From a virus, in the IMG/VR virus record IMGVR_UViG_3300042446_000416, positions 1-37,268 of that record: 37,268 bases of DNA. The stretch is one strand, 5' to 3'. The position numbers and the translations under genes are program-made. The notes beneath the pieces were generated by a model, which saw nothing but the letters and a program-made list of their open reading frames with translations, did no database searches and was not told the DNA's origin. Below are positions 30,355-37,268 of this stretch, in pieces. Each line of letters starts with the position of its first letter. The stretch's first letter is position 1.

Positions 30355-32816
30355 TGGCGCAAACTGATCGCTTTGGCAACCCAGTAGTTGAATCGTCCAA
30401 GACTGATCGTTTTGGCAATCCGGTTATTGAAGAGCCTAGGTCATCCGTTACTGCTTCCAGCCCAGAGGCTAAGAGCCTGGCAGAGCGAATTCCCGTTGGA
30501 GAAACTGATCGTGAGGCTGCTCGACTGGCTGCCCAAACTCCGCCTGAGCGCCGAGTGCAGCCAATTTCCCCAGTACAGGGTGCATTGCAAGCCATGTCCG
30601 CAATCCCCATTCTTGGTGGTGGCGCTAGGGTAGCCCAGATGCTATCTGCTGGAGGCAGGCTTGCTCCGTATGCCAAACGTGCGGCTGACGTTTTGATTCC
30701 AAAGACCGGCAAAGAACTTGTTGGTCGTGCTGCCTTGACCGGCGCTGGTGGTGCTGCCGCCCAAGCGGTGAGCAATGTGCTGCCTGAAGACACTGCGCCT
30801 TATAAGCGCGAGTTGGCTGAAATGGGTACGGCAATGGCTGTAGAGGGTGCCGGTGGCGCCCTACGATCCGCTGGTCGTGCTGTTCGTCCTATCCTGCCTG
30901 GTGGTCCTGGCAGGGCTGGTGAGCGTGTGGTTCGTGAGTTGCAGCCTGAAGTCCTAGAAACCTTACCTGCCCTTACAGAATCCAGAAAGAGCATTGTCCG
31001 GCAGGCTATGGAGCGCCTGCGTGGTAAGCCTATTGAGTCAGAGGTTGACGTTGGCGAGGTTGCGCGTATCCTTGGAACTGATGCGGCTCTCACACGACAG
31101 CGTGGCGGGGAGTTGGCTTCGCGTTTAACGGCTGAGACTGAGCGCAGAATGGCAGACATTAGCCGTCCTAAGACCGCTACAGAAGTCGGTGAAGAGGCTA
31201 GAAACCTAGCCAATGCAAGGCTCAAAAAACTCATAGAAGACAGAGAAACGCTGGTCAAAAAAGACAAGAAGGCTGCCTTTAATACGGCTCGTACAAGGGA
31301 ACTTGAAGGTCGGCGTGTTGATGAGACAGACGCTTTTGCACGGGCAACAAAAATAATAGACTCCTTGAAAGTCGATCCAGTTACTAAATTACAGGTAGCA
31401 ACTGGGGACACATCAAGACAACTTGATCTTGTGCGAAGAGAGTTAACTGGCATCACATTTAATCCGATGGATGGAACGACTACCAAAACTGGGGTTTCTT
31501 TCGAAAGGCTTGAAGACCTACGCAGATTCCTCGGTGATCGTGCCTCCGGCATGAACAATACCGGCTATGACGCTATCCAGCCTCAACAGGCTTCCAAATT
31601 AAAAGAACTTGTAGAAGACGTCATGAAGGAGTTTACTGGCGGCAAACTTAACGACAAGACTGGTCGAGTAGAGGGCGGGGCGTTCGAGAAGTACCTGGCT
31701 AACTACCGCGAGGCTTCTGTGCCAATCAATGAATTCCAATCTACTGTTGGTCAAAAACTAACCGCTATGGCTGAGGCGCCAAGGGGAACGTTTGCGACTG
31801 ATCCTATGGCTTTGCCCAAGGCTATCTTTTCTAGCCCGACAAACGTGGATGACTTCATTCGCTTAACCGGCGGAGACAGAAAGAGCGTTGAGGCGCTGGC
31901 TCGTAACTTTGTCAGTGAGCAGACTGCCAACATGTCTTCCGCCCAGATCAAAGGATTTCTCAATACAAACCGTAACTGGCTGGCTAAGTTTCCCCAGGTG
32001 CGGGATGACTTCACTAAGTACTCTGATCGCCTGGTTCGTGAGGGTGACGTGCAGAAACGCTTGGCTACCCGCACTGAGGAACGTGCAGCGCGCTTTGAAC
32101 TAGGGCGCGATCCTGCTGAACAAGGGCGCCGGTTTAGAGACTTGCTTACCGGCACTGGCAATGAGGCAGACGTGGCTGCGGCTGGTCGGGTGCTTGGCAA
32201 GACTCCAGAGGGACAGCAGGCATTCAAGACAGCCGTGCGCGAGATCATTGGCACTACGCCTCCTGGCGGACTTGAGGCACGCTACCGTGACCGTATCCGT
32301 CCTGCGCTCCAGGCTTCGGGACTGTATAAGCCGGATGAGATTGGCTTACTGGATGACAGCATTAGGGATATTGTCAGCGTTGAGGTTGCAGTGCAGCGTG
32401 CCATGAGCCGTGCTTCTCAGATTCCTGGCGCTGAGTCCAATGCCTCCATGCTTACCCGCCTGATCAATGAAGAGGTAGCCCAGATGAAGAAGGGCGCGGC
32501 AATGGCTGGCGCCATGACTGGAACCTTACTGGGTGGATTGCGCTACCTTGACCTGCCAACACCTAGCCTTACCCAGTTGGGAGTGGGTTCTGGTGCTGCT
32601 GGATTGGCTTTCAAGGACAGATTCATGCAGTACAACAACAACATTCGGGCTGCTGTAAATGACATAGTTACAGACCCCGAAAGGTTGCGTCAGGTTCTAT
32701 CGGTGCCTCCTGCCCAACGGGAAGGCGTGATCGCCAGTTTGTTACGTCAGGCTGTCGGTACAGCCGTGGGAGTCCAGGCTCCAGAGAGGGAAGAAAATGC
32801 CACTCAAGCGCGGTAA
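30354..32816 (+). CDS. Large internal virion protein (820 aa)
   Basis: ATG 30354 (GTG 30351 is the alternative) with GGAGG upstream. The N-terminus has two tandem TDRFGNPVVE-like units, a repeat seen in T7-like core proteins of many podoviruses. It is followed by Ala/Gly-rich membrane-type segments (about 75-165) and a long charged helical body. Lytic transglycosylase motifs are not seen. Probable ejection/core protein. Confidence 0.65.
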   Translation: MAQTDRFGNPVVESSKTDRFGNPVIEEPRSSVTASSPEAKSLAERIPVGETDREAARLAAQTPPERRVQPISPVQGALQAMSAIPILGGGARVAQMLSAGGRLAPYAKRAADVLIPKTGKELVGRAALTGAGGAAAQAVSNVLPEDTAPYKRELAEMGTAMAVEGAGGALRSAGRAVRPILPGGPGRAGERVVRELQPEVLETLPALTESRKSIVRQAMERLRGKPIESEVDVGEVARILGTDAALTRQRGGELASRLTAETERRMADISRPKTATEVGEEARNLANARLKKLIEDRETLVKKDKKAAFNTARTRELEGRRVDETDAFARATKIIDSLKVDPVTKLQVATGDTSRQLDLVRRELTGITFNPMDGTTTKTGVSFERLEDLRRFLGDRASGMNNTGYDAIQPQQASKLKELVEDVMKEFTGGKLNDKTGRVEGGAFEKYLANYREASVPINEFQSTVGQKLTAMAEAPRGTFATDPMALPKAIFSSPTNVDDFIRLTGGDRKSVEALARNFVSEQTANMSSAQIKGFLNTNRNWLAKFPQVRDDFTKYSDRLVREGDVQKRLATRTEERAARFELGRDPAEQGRRFRDLLTGTGNEADVAAAGRVLGKTPEGQQAFKTAVREIIGTTPPGGLEARYRDRIRPALQASGLYKPDEIGLLDDSIRDIVSVEVAVQRAMSRASQIPGAESNASMLTRLINEEVAQMKKGAAMAGAMTGTLLGGLRYLDLPTPSLTQLGVGSGAAGLAFKDRFMQYNNNIRAAVNDIVTDPERLRQVLSVPPAQREGVIASLLRQAVGTAVGVQAPEREENATQAR

Positions 32817-32979
32817 GAGTCAAAAAACAATTAGCACTAACATTGGTGAGATGGTGCGTTCGTTCAAAGATACAGGCAAAATAGGTACTAGCAAGCCTAG
32901 TAGTAAGAAAGCCGCTGTCCGTCAGGCTGCGGCTATCGCCTATCGTAAAGCAGGTAAATCAAGAATGGGGAAAAGATAA
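32797..32979 (+). CDS. Basic small protein (60 aa)
   Basis: Highly basic (MPLKRGKSQKTISTNIGEMVRSF, then KPSSKKAAVRQAAAIAYRKAGKS). It resembles the small DUF6496-like family common in phages; function unknown, nucleic-acid binding likely from charge. Overlaps the upstream large gene by 20 bases. Confidence 0.65.
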   Translation: MPLKRGKSQKTISTNIGEMVRSFKDTGKIGTSKPSSKKAAVRQAAAIAYRKAGKSRMGKR

Positions 32980-33158
32980 TGGAAAAAGAAGAACGTGAAA
33001 TGTTTGGTGCAACCTCCACTCCCAAAGAGCGTGAGGCTATGCGTACCGAAAAGGCTGAAGGTGAAAGCCGGAAAATGTTTGGCGCCACTATGACTCCGAG
33101 GGAGCGCATGGAAGTCCAGCGTATGATGAAGCGAGACAATCGCAAAGGCAAACGATAA
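32979..33158 (+). CDS. Small duplicated-motif protein (59 aa)
   Basis: ATG 32979 overlaps the previous stop (TAATG). Two copies of an R-x-M-F-G-A-T-x-T-P-x-E-R unit (residues 6-18 and 31-43) are followed by a basic tail (MMKRDNRKGKR). Charged and helical. No family recognised. The stop overlaps the next start. Confidence 0.65.
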   Translation: MEKEEREMFGATSTPKEREAMRTEKAEGESRKMFGATMTPRERMEVQRMMKRDNRKGKR

Positions 33159-33340
33159 TGGAACAAGACTACGGCAAGAACGGATCAGAGTATGAGAAGT
33201 CTCAGCCTGGTGATACAGAGACAGAACGTAAGATGAAGTCTCTTGCCCAGGAGCGTGCTGCAATGCGGGGCACTTCTATGCTGATGGGTGATCGCCGGAT
33301 GAAGCGTGACAAGCGAGGTTCTAGGCAGATGGAAAGATGA
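33158..33340 (+). CDS. Small basic protein (60 aa)
   Basis: Polar N-terminus (MEQDYGKNGSEYEKSQPGD) and very basic C-terminus (MGDRRMKRDKRGSRQMER). Its C-terminal style resembles the preceding gene. Coupled to both neighbours. No family recognised. Confidence 0.6.
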   Translation: MEQDYGKNGSEYEKSQPGDTETERKMKSLAQERAAMRGTSMLMGDRRMKRDKRGSRQMER

Positions 33341-33543
33341 GTAAGAAACAAAAAGGGGTAAACCCAGAACTGGAGAAGGCGGTCAACGACTTACTCCGGA
33401 CGGTCATGGCAGACCCCACTGCGTCGCTAACAGATAAAACGAAGGTACTTGATAGGGCTTTGAAACTTGAGCAAATCAAACAGAAGATCAGCGACGAAGA
33501 GTGGGGGAAAGGATTTTTTAACTCTGATGAAGGAGAAGAGTAA
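33337..33543 (+). CDS. Small helical protein (68 aa)
   Basis: Overlaps the previous stop (ATGA). Helical with NPELEKAVNDLLRTVM and DRALKLEQIKQKISDEEWGKGFF, a pattern I recall from small proteins near lysis or internal-protein genes of phages. Function unknown. Confidence 0.65.
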   Translation: MSKKQKGVNPELEKAVNDLLRTVMADPTASLTDKTKVLDRALKLEQIKQKISDEEWGKGFFNSDEGEE

Positions 33544-33770
33544 TGGTAGACGGGGCTGCGTTAAGGATTGTAAGAGTCGCACTAGAGGTTTTGTCGATGA
33601 GACTTTTGACGGTCCTTGCGATGACGATGAGTTTTGGACTGGCGCTGTGGACGATGGCAGAGCCTTCTTGGGAACGGATGGCGATGGCTGGATTCTTTGC
33701 CGTGTGTATTTATTTACCGTGCATTAGTTGGGAAAGGAAGAAGCAAAATGATGAAGATAAACAAGACTAG
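33543..33770 (+). CDS. Small two-segment membrane protein (75 aa)
   Basis: TAATG overlap with the upstream gene. Two hydrophobic segments (about 21-39 and 45-63) with a polar C-terminal tail (WERKKQNDEDKQD). Could be a holin-like or antiholin protein, as it lies about 1.4 kb from the proven-type holin, but no family is certain. Confidence 0.6.
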   Translation: MVDGAALRIVRVALEVLSMRLLTVLAMTMSFGLALWTMAEPSWERMAMAGFFAVCIYLPCISWERKKQNDEDKQD

Positions 33771-33990
33771 CATCACTGCTTACATGGCGGAAGAGAAGAA
33801 AGAGTACGCCAATAAGTCAACCGGCAAGCCTATGCGTCAGGCAACCGTGGCGGATACGCTCGGTCAAGGTAAGCCTACTCGCACAAACCCTATGGGCTTT
33901 ATGTCTATGCAGTGCTTCTCCGGTTCTCCGGACCAAAAGAAGTCACCTACTAGCAAGCCTGGTAACGCCGGTGGCAAAAGGATCATCTAA
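33748..33990 (+). CDS. Small hypothetical protein (80 aa)
   Basis: ATG 33748 has AAGGAAG upstream; the next ATG (33751) is equally possible. It overlaps the membrane-protein gene's end out of frame by 23 bases. Product polar (TSITAYMAEEKKEYANKSTGK) with a Gly/Lys-rich C-terminus. Longer readings in the same frame lack a ribosome site. No family recognised. Confidence 0.6.
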   Translation: MMKINKTSITAYMAEEKKEYANKSTGKPMRQATVADTLGQGKPTRTNPMGFMSMQCFSGSPDQKKSPTSKPGNAGGKRII

Positions 33991-34316
33991 TGGGAATCAT
34001 GGCATTTACCCCGATGGGGAACACGGTAACGTTTACCGCTGCCGTTACACCGCCTACCCCAGTACAGGCAGTATCAACGACTATCGGCGGCACACAGTAT
34101 CGGGTTCACAATCTGGGTAACGCTGCCGTGTACATTGGCTTTGGCGCTACCGCTAATGCTGCAACGACAATGGCTAACGTCTCGGTGGTTGGATCAACAC
34201 TGAGCGTCATGCCTAACTCGGTTGAGGTATTTACCCTGAACGCCAATACTTACTTTACTGGAGCCACTACTTCCGGTACGGCTGTAGTCAACATCACTCC
34301 TGGGGATGGTCTGTAA
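33990..34316 (+). CDS. Small beta-rich protein, paralogue of the 21693 gene (108 aa)
   Basis: ATG 33990 overlaps the previous stop with AAAAGG upstream. Shares with the 21693 protein the pattern AFT-x-x-GNT, P-PVQ, IGGTQYRVHNL and the final ITPGDGL. Probably a small virion-surface or fibre-associated module present twice in the genome. Confidence 0.65.
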   Translation: MGIMAFTPMGNTVTFTAAVTPPTPVQAVSTTIGGTQYRVHNLGNAAVYIGFGATANAATTMANVSVVGSTLSVMPNSVEVFTLNANTYFTGATTSGTAVVNITPGDGL

Positions 34317-34831
34317 TGGCATTGCGGACGGCAGGTGGATTGACCATAAACCAGACAACTAACTTTGCTGGTTATTATGGTTCCTTTTACAGCAGCGTTG
34401 ATCAATCGGTAGCAGCCAATACACCGATTGCGATGGCTGCCGAAACCACTGCCGACGCAGATGGCGTAACAATGGAATTGAATGGTTCTAGCAAGAAGAC
34501 GGAGGTTACGTTTGCTAACGCAGGGACATACAACATTCAATTCTCAGCCCAGTATCACAACACTGGTGGGGGTGGATCAGGTCAAACCGTAGATATTTGG
34601 TTTGCCTTAAATGGCACAGCCATAGCAGATTCGGCAACCAAGTTGGTAGTACCGTCCAATGCGCCATACGTTGTAGCAGCCTGGAACTTTATCATTAGCC
34701 TTGCAGCAGGCGATTACATAGAAATCTATTGGAAAACAGATAACGCCAACATCAAGTTAGAGCATGTTCCTATTAACTCTCCAGTGCCAGCAATTCCGTC
34801 CGTAATTATTACTGCACAGCAAATAAGGTAA
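34316..34831 (+). CDS. C1q/TNF-like jelly-roll virion protein (171 aa)
   Basis: The blocks YYGSFYSSVDQSVAANTPIAM, FANAGTYNIQFSAQYHNTGGG, VDIWFALNG and WNFIISLAAGDYIEIYWKTDN match the compact C1q/TNF-type domain found in phage fibres and bacterial surface proteins. It probably forms a trimeric receptor-binding head. TAATG overlap upstream. Confidence 0.75.
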   Translation: MALRTAGGLTINQTTNFAGYYGSFYSSVDQSVAANTPIAMAAETTADADGVTMELNGSSKKTEVTFANAGTYNIQFSAQYHNTGGGGSGQTVDIWFALNGTAIADSATKLVVPSNAPYVVAAWNFIISLAAGDYIEIYWKTDNANIKLEHVPINSPVPAIPSVIITAQQIR

Positions 34832-34833
34832 CT

Positions 34834-35187
34834 ATGGATAGCCAACACGATAGCGCCAAAGAAGTAGCCGGAAGGTCGATAGGACGTTTCGGACTTTTCT
34901 ACATCACACTGATCGTACTGATCGGCGTGGGGTCCAGTTACTTTCTGTCGGAGGCAGCAATCACTGCCGTGATGACGATGGTAGGTGGCGCTCTCGTTGC
35001 ACTAATTAACATGATGAACGGCATAGCAGGTACAGCCGTTAAAGAAGACAAGCCAGAGTTTAAGGTAATTGCAGACCTGATCGCTAGGCTGGACCAGAAA
35101 GAACCTCCCATGCGTGTTGACGTAGTGGATGGTAAGGTCAGCGTGGCTAAAGGTGGAGACGTCGTAACCATGAAGGAATCAAAATGA
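34834..35187 (+). CDS. Membrane protein, candidate lysis-associated (117 aa)
   Basis: Two transmembrane segments (about 19-38 and 41-61) and a charged cytoplasmic tail. Located directly upstream of the holin gene, with a 4-base overlap. Could be a second holin or antiholin; no motif separates these. Confidence 0.6.
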   Translation: MDSQHDSAKEVAGRSIGRFGLFYITLIVLIGVGSSYFLSEAAITAVMTMVGGALVALINMMNGIAGTAVKEDKPEFKVIADLIARLDQKEPPMRVDVVDGKVSVAKGGDVVTMKESK

Positions 35188-35594
35188 TCCCGTTGGCTGC
35201 GCTCTTTGACATTGGCATGAAGGTGCTGGACAAGGTTATTCCTGATCCGGAAGCACGCGCCAAAGCCCAGGCTGAACTGCTCAAGGTGCAGCAGGAAGGT
35301 CGCCTTGCCGAACTCAATGCCGACAACGTAGAGGCTCAAGAACTTACTAAGCGGCAGCAGGCAGATATGTCCTCGGACTCCTGGCTGTCTAAGAACATTA
35401 GACCAATGACCCTTATCTTTATCCTGGGTGCTTACTTTGTCTTTGCCATGATGAGCGCCTTTGGTAGCAACGCCAATGAGAAGTATGTTGAACTGCTAGG
35501 GCAGTGGGGCATGCTGATTATGTCCTTTTACTTTGGTGGCAGGACGCTTGAGAAGATCATGGATATGAGGTCTAAGAATGAACCTAAGTCCTAA
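35184..35594 (+). CDS. Holin, GTA_holin_3TM-like
   Basis: 136 residues. The amphipathic N-terminal half with DPEARAKAQAEL is followed by DSWLSKNIRPMTLIFILGAYF and GQWGMLIMSFYFGGRTLEKI, the hallmark of the GTA_holin_3TM family (PF11351). It forms membrane lesions at the end of infection. The overlap with the endolysin gene supports the lysis-cassette role. Confidence 0.85.
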   Translation: MIPLAALFDIGMKVLDKVIPDPEARAKAQAELLKVQQEGRLAELNADNVEAQELTKRQQADMSSDSWLSKNIRPMTLIFILGAYFVFAMMSAFGSNANEKYVELLGQWGMLIMSFYFGGRTLEKIMDMRSKNEPKS

Positions 35595-36015
35595 CTTTGC
35601 ACTGGATGAATTAACAGCATCGGAGACGGCAGCCAGACATGGAATCGACAACACGCCGGACCAAGCAACCATCCAAAACCTTACGCGCCTCGCCAACGCG
35701 CTCCAAGAAGTCCGTGCGCTCCTTGGGAACAAAGTCATCATCGTCTCCAGCGGCTACCGTAGTCCGGAACTCAACCAAAAAGTCGGTGGATCAGCAACCT
35801 CAGACCACTGCAAAGGGCTGGCGGCAGACTTTATATGCCCGTCTTACGGTACCCCCGACGAAATTGTTCGGGTGGTTATGGCTTCTGCTATACCGTTTAA
35901 GCAAGTCATTCGGGAATTCGACAAGTGGGTCCACTTCTCCATCCCAGAAGAAGGTGAAGCGCCCAGGAAGCAAGCCCTGATCATCGACAAACAAGGGACC
36001 AGGAACTATGCCTAA
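35578..36015 (+). CDS. Endolysin, M15 peptidase
   Basis: 145 residues. The M15-type zinc site is visible: SGYRSPELN, then SDHCKGLAADF with His77 and Asp84, and WVHFSI with His119. These enzymes cut peptidoglycan stem peptides (L,D- or D,D-peptidase). No signal peptide, so a holin is needed for release, consistent with the gene upstream. Overlaps the holin gene by 17 bases. Confidence 0.9.
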   Translation: MNLSPNFALDELTASETAARHGIDNTPDQATIQNLTRLANALQEVRALLGNKVIIVSSGYRSPELNQKVGGSATSDHCKGLAADFICPSYGTPDEIVRVVMASAIPFKQVIREFDKWVHFSIPEEGEAPRKQALIIDKQGTRNYA

Positions 36016-36271
36016 GAAGGGTGTTAGTCTAGCCATAGGTAGGGGTGAGAAGTTACCCGTCAGCAAGGGTGCTGGCTTGACCGCTAAGGGCAGGGCTAAG
36101 TACAACCGTGCTACCGGCAGCAAACTCAAGGCGCCTGCTCCTAACCCAAAGACTAAGGCTGATAAAGGTCGTAAAGCATCATTCTGCGCCCGTATGAGTG
36201 GCGTGGTTCGCAACGCTAAGGGTCCGGCAACACGGGCTAAAGCATCATTAAGAAGGTGGAACTGCCGATGA
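36008..36271 (+). CDS. Basic protein, DUF6321-like (87 aa)
   Basis: Highly basic with GAGLTAKGRAKYNRATGSKLK, KASFCARMSGV and a C-terminal RRWNC motif, the pattern of a conserved phage family I know as DUF6321. Function unknown; DNA- or RNA-binding plausible. Coupled to both neighbours. Confidence 0.75.
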   Translation: MPKKGVSLAIGRGEKLPVSKGAGLTAKGRAKYNRATGSKLKAPAPNPKTKADKGRKASFCARMSGVVRNAKGPATRAKASLRRWNCR

Positions 36272-36420
36272 AACCAGGACTCTATTCCAATATTGCCGCC
36301 AAACGTGCCAGGATCAAGGCTGGCTCTGGTGAGCGCATGAGAAAACCAGGCAGCAAGGGTGCCCCCACTGCTGCCGCCTTCCGCAAGTCTGCCAAGACTG
36401 CGCGCAAGACAAAGAGATAG
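36268..36420 (+). CDS. Basic small phage protein (50 aa)
   Basis: ATG 36268 overlaps the upstream stop (ATGA). The start MKPGLYSNIAAKRARIKAGSG, then MRKPGSKGAPTAAAFRKSAK is a very conserved small protein sequence in tailed phages. It is basic and probably binds nucleic acid or coats a structure; no assigned function. Last gene before the terminator. Confidence 0.8.
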   Translation: MKPGLYSNIAAKRARIKAGSGERMRKPGSKGAPTAAAFRKSAKTARKTKR

Positions 36421-36457
36421 TTGTCTCCTTGCCATGCCACTTCTCCTTCGTGGCTTT

Positions 36458-36487
36458 CCCCCCGCCTGATACGCGGGGGGTTTTTTT
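36458..36487 (+). terminator. Strong rho-independent terminator of the late operon
   Basis: CCCCCCGC and GCGGGGGG form an 8-bp GC stem with a 7-base loop, followed by seven Ts. It separates the plus-strand late genes from the converging minus-strand genes. Confidence 0.9.
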
Positions 36488-36704
36488 AATACATCTTATT
36501 TACCAGTCTTAGTATTTCGTCTGCCACTAGACTTTGGTTTTGTAGTTTTGGATGCAGCAGCCTTGCCACTGGCTGCCCGTACTTGTCCACTATTAGCAGT
36601 CCTTGTGGATTTACTTCTACCGCCCACGGCGTTCCCAGTTGATCTGCCATCCACTCCTGCTGCCGGTCTGTTTCGTAAGCCTGCTGGCTGCTGTCCTCGT
36701 CCAT
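36486..36704 (-). CDS. Small phage protein overlapping the glycosyltransferase 3' end out of frame (72 aa)
   Basis: ATG 36704 has a good GAGGG site. The product (MDEDSSQQAYETDRQQEW, LGTPWAVEVNPQGLLIVDKYGQPVARLLHP, ending LRLVNKMY) looks like a genuine folded protein with a pattern I recall from small phage proteins. The other frame over the same DNA is the low-complexity Gly/Ser/Lys/Arg tail of the glycosyltransferase. Both may be used, or the tail is only a side product. It ends 10 bases beyond the glycosyltransferase stop. Confidence 0.65.
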   Translation of the reverse strand: MDEDSSQQAYETDRQQEWMADQLGTPWAVEVNPQGLLIVDKYGQPVARLLHPKLQNQSLVADEILRLVNKMY

Positions 36705-37268
36705 TTTTACCCTCAAAGTTACAAGGCTCATCCGTTGGGATAAGCGTTCCTTCAAACAAATAACTGCCCATGTGACCTAGTTGGCACCAGGGTGCTGCGT
36801 ACACCTTACCGCCTGCCCTACGCCACTCATGACAGAAGTGATAGTCCTCGCTCAAAAATCGCTGAGACTCAGAATCAATCGGCGTGTCAAAGAATGCGTA
36901 AATCAATTCACCTGGTTTGAGTGAAGCCATGTCGTTGCGAAACTGTGGCGTGCGCTTCTTTAACTTCTCGTATACCTTGCGCTTGACCATCAAGAATCCA
37001 GTGCCAAGGGCTGCTACCTCGCATGGTTGATCCTGGCGCACAACAACGTTGGGTCGGTTGTCCACCAGGTTCACGACAAATGATCCGGTGAAGTTAGCCA
37101 GGTTCTCTTGCCCACGTCCTACGGCTTCTCGGACCTGCTGCCAGTTGATTTCCTTCTTGGGATAGATGCCGCCAATTACGTCCTTGTCCGCCTCAAACAT
37201 ACGGTAGGCGTCTTCAGGTCTGAATTTAATATCTGCATCAATCCAAAGCATGTGGGTACATTGGCTCT
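36496..37268 (-). CDS. Glycosyltransferase, C-terminal part (5' end lies at the left edge)
   Basis: The frame enters from the right edge (SQCTHMLWIDADIKF) with no start, carrying the DxD motif (Asp-Ala-Asp) typical of GT-A glycosyltransferases, then IGGIYPKK, GTGFLMVKR and SEDYHFCHEWRRAGGKVYAAP. It joins the left-edge part to give 317 residues when the shared CTCT is counted once. Residues after about 250 are low complexity and basic where the DNA also encodes the 72-residue protein. Confidence 0.87.
   Translation of the reverse strand, partial: SQCTHMLWIDADIKFRPEDAYRMFEADKDVIGGIYPKKEINWQQVREAVGRGQENLANFTGSFVVNLVDNRPNVVVRQDQPCEVAALGTGFLMVKRKVYEKLKKRTPQFRNDMASLKPGELIYAFFDTPIDSESQRFLSEDYHFCHEWRRAGGKVYAAPWCQLGHMGSYLFEGTLIPTDEPCNFEGKNGRGQQPAGLRNRPAAGVDGRSTGNAVGGRSKSTRTANSGQVRAASGKAAASKTTKPKSSGRRNTKTGK

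Noticed and set aside
30800-31558. 252-codon minus-strand frame
   Set aside because: Lies opposite the 820-residue internal virion protein; Ser/Arg-rich antisense shadow.
1-37268. Integrase, CI-type repressor, tRNA gene or CRISPR array
   Set aside because: None could be recognised; gaps are too small for unnoticed large genes and no regularly spaced repeats are present. tRNAs cannot be fully excluded without a covariance search.

Overview
The window reads as an entire tailed-phage genome, most likely a podovirus-like phage of a Gram-negative (proteobacterial) host. Morphogenesis, DNA-packaging and lysis genes are all present. There is no sheath or long tape-measure gene, but there is a run of four large Ala/Gly-rich candidate internal virion proteins. 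The sequence appears circular: a glycosyltransferase gene runs off the left edge (minus strand) and resumes in frame at the right edge if the 4 bases shared by the two ends (CTCT) are counted once. That gives a 37,264-bp circle. Standard DnaA boxes, sigma70-like promoters and Shine-Dalgarno sites fit a proteobacterial host. The host itself cannot be named from sequence alone.

Left arm, minus strand (3946 down to 1, then 37268 down to 36486): a compact early operon starts from a good sigma70 promoter (4018-3990). It encodes several very small proteins, a YqaJ/lambda-type exonuclease, a putative single-strand annealing protein, a small protein with an SSB-like acidic tail, a tiny secreted Cys-rich peptide, a PD-(D/E)XK nuclease and the glycosyltransferase spanning the junction. 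Next to it lies a gene-free region (3947-4536) with three perfect DnaA boxes, a near match and AT-rich repeats, a good candidate for the replication origin. A second minus-strand unit (5846-4537) encodes an ArdC-like antirestriction protein and two small proteins, and ends at a terminator. This segment is GC-rich and full of CCAGG and GGCGCC words, unlike its surroundings.

Right arm, plus strand (6293-36420): after a divergent intergenic region (5847-6292) come small genes, a 2OG-Fe(II) oxygenase, an FkbM-type methyltransferase, terminase large subunit, portal, scaffold, major capsid protein, virion surface and neck proteins, a large tail protein, a polyglycine adhesin-like protein and a repeat-built tail fibre. 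The fibre gene is translationally coupled to a membrane protein, a three-repeat His-rich protein, an acyl carrier protein and a complete beta-ketoacyl-ACP synthase. Then follow the candidate internal virion proteins, a cluster of tiny basic proteins, a C1q/TNF-like protein, a holin, an M15 endolysin and two basic small proteins before a strong terminator.

Two points deserve most attention. One is the ACP plus ketosynthase pair embedded in the tail-gene region with all catalytic residues present. The other is a complete genome that carries recombination genes but no recognisable DNA polymerase, helicase, primase or replication initiator, suggesting host-DnaA-driven replication. At least ten small genes shorter than 60 codons were found by reading the gaps. 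Most are joined to their neighbours by ATGA, GTGA or TAATG overlaps.
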